Assembly: GCA_902781215.1 (NCBI GenBank) | Contig: CACZIO010000031.1 | Span: 1 to 37,730 of the forward strand | Direction of reading: 5' to 3' | Length of the DNA stretch: 37,730 bases | DNA from: an uncultured Lachnospiraceae bacterium | GTDB taxonomy: Bacteria > Bacillota > Clostridia > Lachnospirales > Lachnospiraceae | Part shown: positions 8,994 through 16,324 of the stretch, in pieces | How the letters are laid out: the number at the start of each line of letters is the position of its first letter | Position numbering within the stretch: the stretch's first letter is position 1 | The notes under the pieces: generated by a model | Told to the model about the DNA's origin: nothing | Seen by the model: only the letters and a program-made list of their open reading frames with translations | Database searches by the model: none | Program-made: the position numbers and the translations under genes

Positions 8994-9125
8994 GATTGTA
9001 TTCAATCACCATTTAACTGTTTCACAGAACACACACCGGACGAATCCTTTTGCGTACAAAGAGCGTTTAAACAGGTACCAGATTTAGATAAGACAGAACG
9101 TCCGGATCTTTGACAGGAGTTTACG

Positions 9126-9224
9126 ATGAACCGCAGCCTCAACAGCACCCCCATCTTCGGGTTTAACTTTAGCTTTAGCTTTTACTTTACTGGCGATGAC
9201 AGTAAGGTTAGTTTGCTATGCTGA
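9126..9224 (+). CDS. Phe-rich leader peptide (attenuator ORF)
   Basis: A 32-codon ORF starts at an ATG preceded by AGGAG with seven bases spacing. It encodes a peptide whose centre is FGFNFSFSFYF: residues 11, 13, 15, 17, 19 and 21 are all Phe, and five of these six codons are TTT. Its stop lies 39 bases before a perfect 14-bp terminator hairpin (9264-9299), upstream of the phenylacetate-CoA ligase gene. This is the classic layout of an amino-acid-sensing attenuator such as pheA or pheST leaders. The inference is that ribosome stalling at Phe codons, when charged tRNA-Phe is scarce, would favour read-through. A partial competing pairing (GGTTAG at 9206-9211 with CTAACC at 9279-9284) is visible but was not folded. 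Confidence 0.8.
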   Translation: MNRSLNSTPIFGFNFSFSFYFTGDDSKVSLLC

Positions 9225-9263
9225 AGATGTGAGGGAGATTCCTGGTTCAGAAGAATCGTTCAC

Positions 9264-9303
9264 AAAGGGTGTGGCACTCTAACCGGTGCCACACCCTTTT
9301 TAT
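9264..9303 (+). terminator. Attenuator terminator of the paaK operon
   Basis: A perfect 14-bp stem (AAAGGGTGTGGCAC with its complement) and an 8-base loop end in a short T-run. It stands between the Phe leader peptide and the paaK-like gene, with no other upstream gene to end, which fits a regulatory terminator. Confidence 0.8.
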
Positions 9304-9312
9304 TTGCGCGTA

Positions 9313-9454
9313 GCAATGAGCCATGCGCGGACAAACGAAATGACAGCCGCTGGGAGCTTGCTCACAAGCGGATGGCTTTTCGTTTGGACGCATACGGCGA
9401 ATGCCGCGACAGTGAGCGAACTTCGTTCGCGAACCTGTCGGCATGGCTCATTGC
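9313..9454 (+). other. Multi-branched structured element in the paaK 5' region
   Basis: GCAATGAGCCATGC at 9313-9326 pairs perfectly with 9441-9454, closing a 142-base element. Inside are two further arms. One is CAAACGAAA (9332-9340) with 9378-9386, enclosing CCGCT/AGCGG and GAGC-TT-GCTC. The other is TGCCG...GACAG with CTGTC...GGCA, enclosing GCGAAC-TTC-GTTCGC (9416-9430). It could be an RNA structure in the leader or a small non-autonomous mobile element with terminal inverted repeats. I do not recognise a known riboswitch class. Confidence 0.7.
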
Positions 9455-9518
9455 GAATCCAGGTTACGTAATTTCAGAAACACCATTTATTCACGCCTCA
9501 AAGAAAGGGAGCCGCCTA

Positions 9519-10832
9519 ATGAAAATGAAGAGCTACTACCAGAAGGAAATCGAAACCGCCTCACGGGAGGAGATCCTGGCGATCCAGAACGAGAAGATCG
9601 TCAAGCAGGTCAAATACGTCTATGACAACGTTCCCTACTACCGCAATCTGATGGACCAGAAGGGTGTGAAGCCCGAGGACATCCAGAGTGTCGAGGATAT
9701 CAGAAAGCTCCCCTTCCTGACCAAGGACGACCTGCGCGAGGCCTATCCCTACGGCCTTCTGGGCACAGATCTCAAGAACTGCGTCCGCATCCAGTCCACC
9801 TCCGGCACGACCGGCAAGCGCGTCGTCGCCTTCTACACCCAGAAGGACATCGACATGTGGGAGGAGTGCTGCGCCAGAGCCATCGTCGCGGCGGGCGGCT
9901 CCAATGAAGACGTGGTCCAGGTCTGCTACGGCTATGGTCTCTTCACCGGCGGCCCCGGCCTCAACGGCGGCTCCCACAAGGTCGGCAGCCTGACCCTGCC
10001 CATGTCTTCGGGCAACACCGACCGCCAGATCCAGTTCATGATGGACCTCAACGCGACCATCCTGTGCTGCACCCCCTCCTACGCTGCCTTCATCGGCGAG
10101 TCCCTCGCGGAGCGCGGCTACAGGCCCGAGGACAACAAGCTCAAGGCCGGTATCTTCGGCGCCGAGCCCTGGACCGAGGAGATGCGCCGCAGCATCGAGA
10201 AGAGCCTGGGCATCAAGGCCTATGACATCTACGGCCTGACCGAGACCTCCGGCCCCGGCGTCTCCTTCGAGTGCGAGGAGCAGAAGGGCATGCACATCAA
10301 CGAGGACCATTTCTACGCTGAGATCATCAACCCCGAGACCGGCGAAGTGCTCCCCGAAGGCGAAAAGGGCGAGCTGGTCTTCACCTCCCTCGACAAGGAA
10401 GGCTTCCCGCTCCTGCGCTACAGGACCAAGGACATCTGCATCCTCTCCAGAAGGCCTTGCTCCTGCGGCAGGACCCACGTCAGGATGACCAAGCCCCTGG
10501 GCCGCAGCGACGACATGATGATCATCCGCGGCGTCAACGTCTTCCCCAGCCAGATCGAAGCTGTCCTCCTCAAGGAAGGCTACACGCCCAACTACCAGAT
10601 CGTGGTCGACCGCGAGAACAACACGGATACCTTCGACGTCTACGTCGAGTTCTCTCCCGAGCAGTTCTCCGACAAGATCTCCGATATCCAGGCCCGCGAG
10701 AAGTCTCTCAACGGCGCCATGCGGTCCATGCTGGGCATCGGCCCCAAGATCCACCTCGTGGCCCCCAAGACGATCGCCCGCTCCGAGGGCAAGGCTGTCC
10801 GCGTCATCGACAAGAGAAAGCTGCACGACTGA
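9519..10832 (+). CDS. paaK: Phenylacetate-CoA ligase (PaaK-type adenylate-forming enzyme)
   Basis: This 437-residue enzyme of the PaaK family would activate an arylacetate such as phenylacetate to its CoA thioester using ATP, in the cytoplasm. The AMP-binding P-loop STSGTTGKR is at about 93-101. YGLTETSGPG (238-247) is the adenylate motif. The C-terminal domain contains DDMMIIRGVNVFPSQIE, typical of PaaK. The ATG at 9519 is chosen because AGGGAG lies seven bases upstream and it matches the family start; the frame extends into the structured element. It lies behind a Phe attenuator and is followed, after 242 bp, by an ACT-domain gene. In methanogens and some anaerobes, such ligase/ACT pairs accompany indolepyruvate-type ferredoxin oxidoreductases. 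Confidence 0.9.
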   Translation: MKMKSYYQKEIETASREEILAIQNEKIVKQVKYVYDNVPYYRNLMDQKGVKPEDIQSVEDIRKLPFLTKDDLREAYPYGLLGTDLKNCVRIQSTSGTTGKRVVAFYTQKDIDMWEECCARAIVAAGGSNEDVVQVCYGYGLFTGGPGLNGGSHKVGSLTLPMSSGNTDRQIQFMMDLNATILCCTPSYAAFIGESLAERGYRPEDNKLKAGIFGAEPWTEEMRRSIEKSLGIKAYDIYGLTETSGPGVSFECEEQKGMHINEDHFYAEIINPETGEVLPEGEKGELVFTSLDKEGFPLLRYRTKDICILSRRPCSCGRTHVRMTKPLGRSDDMMIIRGVNVFPSQIEAVLLKEGYTPNYQIVVDRENNTDTFDVYVEFSPEQFSDKISDIQAREKSLNGAMRSMLGIGPKIHLVAPKTIARSEGKAVRVIDKRKLHD

Positions 10833-10851
10833 TACTGCCGGTGGACACAGG

Positions 10852-10928
10852 CCCTTATCCCTGCAGACGCATCGGCATCTCTGCCGCCCTGGGACTCTTT
10901 GTGGTGATAGTTCCCTTATCCCTGCAGA
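10852..10928 (+). repeat. 16-bp direct repeat between paaK and the ACT gene
   Basis: CCCTTATCCCTGCAGA occurs perfectly at 10852-10867 and 10913-10928, 61 bp apart, in the 242-bp gap. Nothing else in that gap is recognised apart from the strong ribosome site of the next gene at 11061-11068. Confidence 0.7.
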
Positions 10929-11074
10929 TACAGCGACACCTGTCCCTTACCGGCAAGGACAATGACACAGACGTTGTCATATACACCTGCCGCCCCACTC
11001 GTCACGTCAGAAAAATGCAGAAAAAGAAAAAAACAGAAATCAGAAAAGATCTGTCAGAAAAAGGAGGTAACCCC

Positions 11075-11509
11075 ATGGCGATCACCCAGTTATCCGCTTT
11101 TCTTGAAAATACACCCGGAACTCTCTATAAGGCCATCACAGCCATCTCCGGCGCCGGCATCAACATCCGCGCCCTCTCCGTCGCCGACACGCGCGACTTC
11201 GGGATCCTGCGCGTCATCGTCTCCGACATCGACAAGACCATCGAGATCCTCAGCGACGACACTGTCGTCACCCGCACCCAGGTCATCGCCGTCCGCATGA
11301 GCGACAAGGCCGGTGCCCTCAGGGAGATCCTCAGCGTCCTCCAGGAGGCCGGCATCAACATCGAGTACGTCTACGCCTTCACGGCCAATGCGGCCAACTC
11401 CGCCTACGTCGTGCTCCGCGTCAACGACATCGAAGAGGCGGAGGCCATCCTGGCAAAGAACGGCCAGCAGACCCTCTCCGACAAGGACCTGAACACCATC
11501 CTGCCCTGA
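11075..11509 (+). CDS. Tandem ACT-domain amino-acid-binding protein
   Basis: This 144-residue protein has two ACT domains (about residues 1-68 and 70-140). Each has the betaalphabetabetaalphabeta pattern, with the ligand-loop motifs NTPGTLYKAITAISGAGINI and DKAGALREILSVLQEAGINI. Such stand-alone ACT proteins bind amino acids and usually act as allosteric sensors. The start at 11075 has an ideal AAGGAGGT seven bases upstream. The gene forms an operon with the phenylacetate-CoA ligase. Combined with the Phe-rich leader, an aromatic amino acid is the natural ligand guess, but this is inference. Confidence 0.9.
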   Translation: MAITQLSAFLENTPGTLYKAITAISGAGINIRALSVADTRDFGILRVIVSDIDKTIEILSDDTVVTRTQVIAVRMSDKAGALREILSVLQEAGINIEYVYAFTANAANSAYVVLRVNDIEEAEAILAKNGQQTLSDKDLNTILP

Positions 11510-11545
11510 GCGCAGGAACAGCTGCAACACATCCAAAAAACAGTG

Positions 11546-11702
11546 AAAGCCCTGTAACCCCCTTTCCGACCATGCCGCTCGCCAGGGCGGCAACCTTCAC
11601 CGTTTTCGCGGAGGCGAAAACGGTGAAGGTTCACAGGTGCTTGGGCCGTCTCGCGGCACAAGCACCGGAGTGAACTGCGGAAATGGAGTTACAGGGCTTT
11701 TT
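11546..11702 (+). terminator. Cloverleaf-like structured element ending in a T-run
   Basis: AAAGCCCTGTAAC (11546-11558) pairs perfectly with 11688-11700. Inside are three hairpins: 11574-11591 (7 bp, one G-T pair), 11592-11631 (a perfect 18-bp stem with a GGAG loop) and 11636-11666 (8 bp with an inner GCCG/CGGC). The element ends in TTTTT, so it can end the ACT operon. Its size and branching are far beyond a normal terminator, and it resembles the 9313-9454 element in style. No coding sequence is seen between 11510 and 11808. Confidence 0.7.
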
Positions 11703-11808
11703 ATGTTATGATATTTGAGAAGCCCCCAGGGCATCAACATGCACAAGGCAGTCATTTTTTCAGTCTTATTTCCGGTCCTTTATTCACAAAAGAGAAAGGC
11801 AGAAACAC

Positions 11809-12441
11809 ATGCTCCTGAATGATCCCGATCAGATCCGGCTCAGACGCAGCCAGGCGATACTCTTCAATATCGGAACAGGCATCGTGATTTTCGGGGTCTG
11901 GACGATCGTAAAGACCCTGCTGACCCTGCTCACGGGAAGGTACCAGATATTCAAAACCGCACAGGAACTGTCTGCCGGGTCTGAATACTTCGTTTCTCCC
12001 CGGATCTTCGCGGTCCTGCTGGTCATTATATTCGCGGCCATGACGTTCATAGATATCTGGCTCCGCTTCTACGTCGGTCTCCACGCCAGGCGGGATGCCC
12101 GTGGGAAAAAGGCCGGCAGGCTCTACATCATCATTACCTGTCTCATGATCCTGGGCAGCATTCTCCTTATCACCGCCAATATTTACACGCTCGCCACGCG
12201 GTTTATGGCAGCTCTTGCGGCAGCCGAAGCAGCCGCGCAGGAAGTCGTGCCTCCTGTCAACTCCGATATCTCCATCACCGGTGTTCTGATCGAGCTGACC
12301 TCGCTGATCATGATGATCGAGCTAGTCGCAAGCGCCGGCCGGGTCCGGAAGCTCGGCGGACACAGCGGATCTGGCGGATCTACGGAACAGGAATCGGCGT
12401 CTGAAACAGAGCACAGTGCACAGACAGGAATCGGCGTCTAA
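11809..12441 (+). CDS. Small membrane protein of unknown function
   Basis: This 210-residue protein has about four membrane segments (near residues 19-42, 62-85, 103-125 and 150-172) and basic loops (YVGLHARRDARGKKAGR). A Ser/Gly/Glu-rich hydrophilic tail completes it. I do not recognise a family. The ATG at 11809 has a weak AAAGG upstream. The stop lies 41 bp before the next gene, so it is probably co-transcribed with it. Confidence 0.65.
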   Translation: MLLNDPDQIRLRRSQAILFNIGTGIVIFGVWTIVKTLLTLLTGRYQIFKTAQELSAGSEYFVSPRIFAVLLVIIFAAMTFIDIWLRFYVGLHARRDARGKKAGRLYIIITCLMILGSILLITANIYTLATRFMAALAAAEAAAQEVVPPVNSDISITGVLIELTSLIMMIELVASAGRVRKLGGHSGSGGSTEQESASETEHSAQTGIGV

Positions 12442-12482
12442 ACAGAACACGGCATGCGGGCACACAGGCTGAAGGAGCGTCC

Positions 12483-13646
12483 ATGAATCAGGACTTTCAT
12501 TATTACGGGACATATTGCGCCGCCATCCTGGCGGGATACACGACTGAGGAGAGTCTCTCCATCGCCTACTGCGCCAATTTTGTGGATTTCTGTACGCGCT
12601 CCCAGCTCGTCAGGATCAAGGGTCCCCTCGCCGCGGCGACCTCCATGCAGCAGCTGGAAATGATGGACAGCGGCGTGGACCTGATCAGTCTCCAGAATAT
12701 CACGCGGATCTGGTCCTCTTTTCATTTTCTGCCGGGAGACCTGCATGCGACCCGCCGCGGATGCGGCAGGCGCTACCTGAACAAGTACAGGCTCATCTGC
12801 AATCCCAACGGCGAACTGGCGGCCGCCACAGTGAAGCTGGCAAAGGACAAAGGCCTGGAGGCGGCAGGCATCGCCATGCATGTCCTGGCGGACACCTGGG
12901 CCCACCGGTATTTTGCCGGAACACCCTCTCTCGTGATCAACAACACCAATGAATACTTCTATGAGCTCCTGCCCGGTGAAAACGGCTTCACGCGGAGGCA
13001 GATCCGATTCATGCACAACCCCGCCGCGGAGGATGATCCGGAGACCGGCCGCTACAACTGCAGTGTCTATCAGCCCAACGAAAATTCCGTCATGAACCTG
13101 GGCCACGCGCGGGCCGGCCACCTGCCGGACTATAGCTGGATCCGCTACATCTACCTCCCCGCCTGGGGTGAATTCAGGGAGCTGCTCAAGGACAACCCGT
13201 CTGAGTACATGCACGCCTTCCGCCAGATGGTCTACGCCCTCCGCTTCCTGCGCGGGGATTACGAGGATTTTCAGACAGCCCGCTACGACACGGAAAAGGT
13301 CGACCCACTCGCAGAGGAGATCACCCGGATCCTCGAGACCCGGCAGCTGAACGCCTCCGCGGACTGGAAGGCCCTGGGTGAAAAGCTCTCCGGCGTCCCG
13401 ATCCCCGATTTTGACATCGAAACCCACCAGGCGGAATATGTACAGGCGGACGCCATCGCCAGGGAGGATACCCTCCTTGGCCGCTTCCTGAAGGCTGCCC
13501 TGGCTCAGAAGAGCATGGTGACCGGCCACATCTTCCAGTCCGGCAACCGCCTGGCAGGCTTTTCCGTAGACTACAGGAAAAAAGGCTTCCGCGGTATTCG
13601 GGACTTCCGCAGGCTGATCGATGAAAAGGCTGTCAAAAGGCAGTGA
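12483..13646 (+). CDS. DUF6765-type protein, possible zinc-dependent hydrolase fold
   Basis: This 387-residue cytoplasmic protein starts with MNQDFHYYGTYCAAILAG, the hallmark start of the DUF6765 family as I recall it. Conserved His-rich motifs are HVLADTWAHRYFAG (about residues 140-153) and NLGHARAGHLPDYSW (about 205-219). HxxADxxAH resembles the metal ligands of zinc-dependent phospholipase C / S1 nuclease folds, so a metal-dependent hydrolase is plausible but unproven. AAGGAGC lies just upstream of the ATG. It sits between two small membrane protein genes, which may point to a shared membrane-associated role. Confidence 0.7.
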   Translation: MNQDFHYYGTYCAAILAGYTTEESLSIAYCANFVDFCTRSQLVRIKGPLAAATSMQQLEMMDSGVDLISLQNITRIWSSFHFLPGDLHATRRGCGRRYLNKYRLICNPNGELAAATVKLAKDKGLEAAGIAMHVLADTWAHRYFAGTPSLVINNTNEYFYELLPGENGFTRRQIRFMHNPAAEDDPETGRYNCSVYQPNENSVMNLGHARAGHLPDYSWIRYIYLPAWGEFRELLKDNPSEYMHAFRQMVYALRFLRGDYEDFQTARYDTEKVDPLAEEITRILETRQLNASADWKALGEKLSGVPIPDFDIETHQAEYVQADAIAREDTLLGRFLKAALAQKSMVTGHIFQSGNRLAGFSVDYRKKGFRGIRDFRRLIDEKAVKRQ

Positions 13647-13828
13647 TGAAGGCCGGCATAGAGACGCTTCCGGCCAAATCCGAAAACATGACGAAAACCG
13701 ACACACATATACTTCCGGTCAAACCCGTTCAAGGAGCAGAAAAAACATCTATAAATCCAGCAAACAGCCCCGGTATTCTCCAGCCGGATGGCCTGGCGTA
13801 CCGAGCAGAGGAGGCAATCAGCACTGAA

Positions 13829-14371
13829 ATGACAAAAATTCATCGAATCTGGAACATTTCCAGCGGACTGCTGATCCTTCTGGCAGCCCTGCTCTTCTTT
13901 CTGGATCCCGACGGCGGACTCAGGGTCGCGACGTCCTTTCTGAGTCTCACCTTCATGTGCCGGGGGGTCGGGAGCCTCTTCTATTATCTGACCATGACCA
14001 GGCACATGGTGGGCGGCAGGACCGTGCTCTACCGGGGCATGATCTACCTGGACCTTTGGCTCTTCACGTCCTCGCTGATCGACCACTATGACCTCTACCT
14101 GATGATTTACCTGGCCGGCATCAACGCCTTTACCGGTCTCGTCGAAGTCCTCCGCAGCAGGGAGGAAAAATCGGTCGGAAGCCCCGGCTGGAAATACCGG
14201 GCCGCGTACGGCGGCGCCAGCCTCCTGATCGCTGTCGCGGTCATTGTGGGCTGCACCCGCCTGCACTCCATCCGCCTGGTCGTCTACGTCTACGCAGCGG
14301 GCCTGGTCTACAAGAGCTTTGTGCGCATTGCTTCGGCCTTCCGCAGGACGGCCATCGTCTTTGTACAGTAA
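13829..14371 (+). CDS. DUF308/HdeD-like small membrane protein
   Basis: The core is 180 residues with about six hydrophobic segments, resembling the DUF308 (HdeD-like) group: IWNISSGLLILLAALLFFLDPD, and later LVVYVYAAGLVYKSFVRIASAFRR. An in-frame extension begins at ATG 13646, which overlaps the upstream stop as TGATG. The extension has many ATA, CGA and AAT codons unlike the neighbours and no membrane character, so the start at 13829, with GAGGAGG somewhat upstream, is preferred. If 13646 is right, the protein gains 61 residues. The function is unknown. Confidence 0.6.
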   Translation: MTKIHRIWNISSGLLILLAALLFFLDPDGGLRVATSFLSLTFMCRGVGSLFYYLTMTRHMVGGRTVLYRGMIYLDLWLFTSSLIDHYDLYLMIYLAGINAFTGLVEVLRSREEKSVGSPGWKYRAAYGGASLLIAVAVIVGCTRLHSIRLVVYVYAAGLVYKSFVRIASAFRRTAIVFVQ

Positions 14372-14449
14372 AAGAAGCTTCCCGCTTAGCGCAGTGTTCA
14401 TAAAACAGTAATAATTAAAAATGAGCACTACCGTTAACGGGTTGACTAA

Positions 14450-14497
14450 AAATAGCTGCTCTGTTGTGACTGATGGTTCACAACAGAGCAGCTATTT
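14450..14497. terminator. Perfect 20-bp bidirectional terminator
   Basis: AAATAGCTGCTCTGTTGTGA (14450-14469) and its complement (14478-14497) enclose an 8-base loop. On the minus strand the stem overlaps the stop of the nitrilase gene and runs into TTTTT. On the plus strand ATTTATTTATA follows. It separates the convergent plus-strand cluster from the AT-richer minus-strand operon. Confidence 0.85.
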
Positions 14498-15293
14498 ATT
14501 TATACAGTTCTACTCTTCTGAGGCCGGTATAATTTTTGCTCTCACGACATGGACGAACGTGGGACAAATCTACATCGACAAATAGTAGTTCTTCGCTAGC
14601 ACCGGCTTTGTAAAGCACGCTTCCGTTCGGGTCAACGACCAGCGATTCGCCTGAGAATTGCATTTTGTCTTCCACTCCGACTCTATTACACATAGCGACA
14701 GCCACACTGTTCTGAAACGCCTGAACTCGTAATTCCCATTCAAACATCTCTGATGGCTCTTCTGCAGTGTTTGCAGTCGGGATTAAGATCAGATCCGCTC
14801 CCATCAACGCTTCCGTTCGGATGCTTTCCGGATAGTGACGATCAAAGCATACTACCACTCCAATATTTCCTAAGCTTGTCTCAAATACACGGAAACCTTC
14901 TTCGGAAGGTGTGTAGTAATCCTGTTCATAGAAGCCTGCAGCCTGAGCAATGTGAACCATTTTCTGAATGCCCTGTATCGTACCGTCGTGATTAATCAAA
15001 ACAGTTGCATCATAAGTTCTTCCATTTTCTAAAAGGAGGAGGTTAGGGGCAGCCATGATCTGATATTTATTGCATGCCGCCTGAATTTGCTGTATGTAGG
15101 AATGGTCAATGGACATGGTATATTTCGAGACATTCAGTTTCTCGTATTGCGGAAAGAACGGACAAAATTGTATTTCCGGAAACAAAATCAGGTCCGCACC
15201 TTTTGCTGCGGCTTCTTTGATTGCAGCCAAACTTTTACGTAAGTTATTCCGCATATCTTGAGATATTTTCATTTGATTGAGCGCAATTTTCAT
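14496..15293 (-). CDS. Carbon-nitrogen hydrolase (nitrilase superfamily amidase)
   Basis: This 265-residue enzyme has the complete nitrilase-superfamily triad: Glu40 in LFPEIQF, Lys111 in QKMVHI and Cys149 in VVCFDRHYPES. It would hydrolyse a non-peptide C-N bond such as an amide or carbamoyl group. The length and CFDRHYPE resemble N-carbamoyl amidase or omega-amidase types, but the substrate cannot be read off. AGGAAA lies upstream of the ATG at 15293. The ATG overlaps the stop of the small upstream ORF (ATGA), making it the last gene of the long minus-strand operon; the terminator overlaps its stop. Confidence 0.88.
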   Translation of the reverse strand: MKIALNQMKISQDMRNNLRKSLAAIKEAAAKGADLILFPEIQFCPFFPQYEKLNVSKYTMSIDHSYIQQIQAACNKYQIMAAPNLLLLENGRTYDATVLINHDGTIQGIQKMVHIAQAAGFYEQDYYTPSEEGFRVFETSLGNIGVVVCFDRHYPESIRTEALMGADLILIPTANTAEEPSEMFEWELRVQAFQNSVAVAMCNRVGVEDKMQFSGESLVVDPNGSVLYKAGASEELLFVDVDLSHVRPCRESKNYTGLRRVELYK

Positions 15294-15418
15294 ACTTTTC
15301 CTGCGACTGTATCAACACAGATCGCATCTCCACTTTTGATTGTTCCTTCTTTCTCACTAATACAGACTGCTATAACAGAAGCCACATTAATTTCTCCTGG
15401 TATTATACTTTTTTTCAT
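15290..15418 (-). CDS. 42-residue MOSC-like small protein
   Basis: A 43-codon frame (MKKSIIPGEINVASVIAVCI...) is locked between larE and the nitrilase gene. Its ATG overlaps the larE stop and its TGA overlaps the nitrilase ATG, both as ATGA. Such double coupling argues strongly that it is translated. VIAVCISEKEGTIK resembles the first strand of clostridial MOSC domains (V-x-A-V-x-I-S-x-K-K-G-T-x-K), the molybdenum-cofactor sulfurase C-terminal fold. It then stops after about a quarter of a MOSC domain. It may be a shortened MOSC remnant kept as a coupling peptide or an independent small protein. Confidence 0.6.
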   Translation of the reverse strand: MKKSIIPGEINVASVIAVCISEKEGTIKSGDAICVDTVAGKV

Positions 15419-16251
15419 TTATCGATTACCTCATTCATGCTTCCGGTTCTGTATCCGATCAAATCCATAGTAACATAGGTGAATCCATACAGCCTGAACG
15501 CGGAAGTTACATGATTTCGAATATCTTCCTGAAGGAGCTTTGGAAACTCTACCGGCAGAATCTCAATTCTTGCAATGGTTCCATGGATACGTACTCGTAC
15601 TTGATGAAATCCAAGATCCAATAGCAGCTGCTCTGCCTTATCAACCATTCCAAGCTTTTCTCTGGAAATAGTTTCACCGTATACGAATCTGGAGGAAAGA
15701 CAGGCGAAAGACTGTTTGTCCCAGGTTGGGAGACCAAGATATTTGGATAATGTCCTGATATCATCTTTCGTAAAGCCGATGCTGCGCAGAGGGCTTTGAA
15801 TACCAAGCTCTGCTACAGCCTGCAGCCCGGGACGATAGTCTCCGTTATCATCCAGTTTCGAGCCCTCGGCAATCTCTGCTATATTTTCACGTTCTGCAAT
15901 GGACCTGATTTTCTCAAACAGTTCGTGCTTACAGAGATAACAGCGATTCTTAGGATTATGAGAGAAACCCTCTATATCTAATTCTTCTGATTCGCAGATA
16001 AAATGCCGAATGTTCTGCTGTTCACAAAAGGCTTTAGCTTCATTCAATTCCCGTTTTGGAAAAGAACAGGACTGGGCAGTTACTGCAATCACCCGGTCAG
16101 CTAAAGCTTCTTTTGCTGCATATAGCAAAAAAGTTGAATCGACTCCACTGGAAAATGCTACAGCAACACTGCCGAACCTTCTCAACATGCTTAGTAAATC
16201 ATCGTACTTTTCCAACTGCGTTTTAGTAGGATCAATGGTTAAATTGTTCAT
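15415..16251 (-). CDS. larE: LarE-like ATP-dependent PP-loop sulfurtransferase
   Basis: This 278-residue protein of the LarE family adenylates a carboxylate and donates sulfur. In the nickel-pincer cofactor pathway, LarE sacrifices a Cys sulfur. The PP-loop SSGVDST is at 34-40, the family motif NRCYLCKHELF at about 102-112 (C104, C107), GSKLDDNGDYRPG at 130-142, and WDKQSFACLSSR at 177-188 with C184 in the position of the sacrificial Cys. The three Cys could instead hold an iron-sulfur cluster, as reported for some LarE homologs (inference). No larB or larC is present, so the sulfur acceptor may differ. The ATG at 16251 is used; a TTG at 16260 is closer to AGGAT. Confidence 0.85.
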   Translation of the reverse strand: MNNLTIDPTKTQLEKYDDLLSMLRRFGSVAVAFSSGVDSTFLLYAAKEALADRVIAVTAQSCSFPKRELNEAKAFCEQQNIRHFICESEELDIEGFSHNPKNRCYLCKHELFEKIRSIAERENIAEIAEGSKLDDNGDYRPGLQAVAELGIQSPLRSIGFTKDDIRTLSKYLGLPTWDKQSFACLSSRFVYGETISREKLGMVDKAEQLLLDLGFHQVRVRIHGTIARIEILPVEFPKLLQEDIRNHVTSAFRLYGFTYVTMDLIGYRTGSMNEVIDK

Positions 16252-16324
16252 AAAAATCAATTATCCTTTGTGTTTTTAATTTCAAAGATATAATCTCATT
16301 GGCAGCTATCCGGAAAATGATGCT

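Noticed and set aside
8934-9125. T-box for Phe upstream of the leader peptide
   Set aside because: No T-box consensus sequence was found in the stretch; only a direct repeat and short hairpins are visible.
13643-13828. N-terminal extension of the DUF308-like protein from GTG 13643 or ATG 13646
   Set aside because: Codon use differs from neighbours and the residues are not membrane-like; the TGATG overlap keeps it possible, so it is mentioned only as an alternative start.
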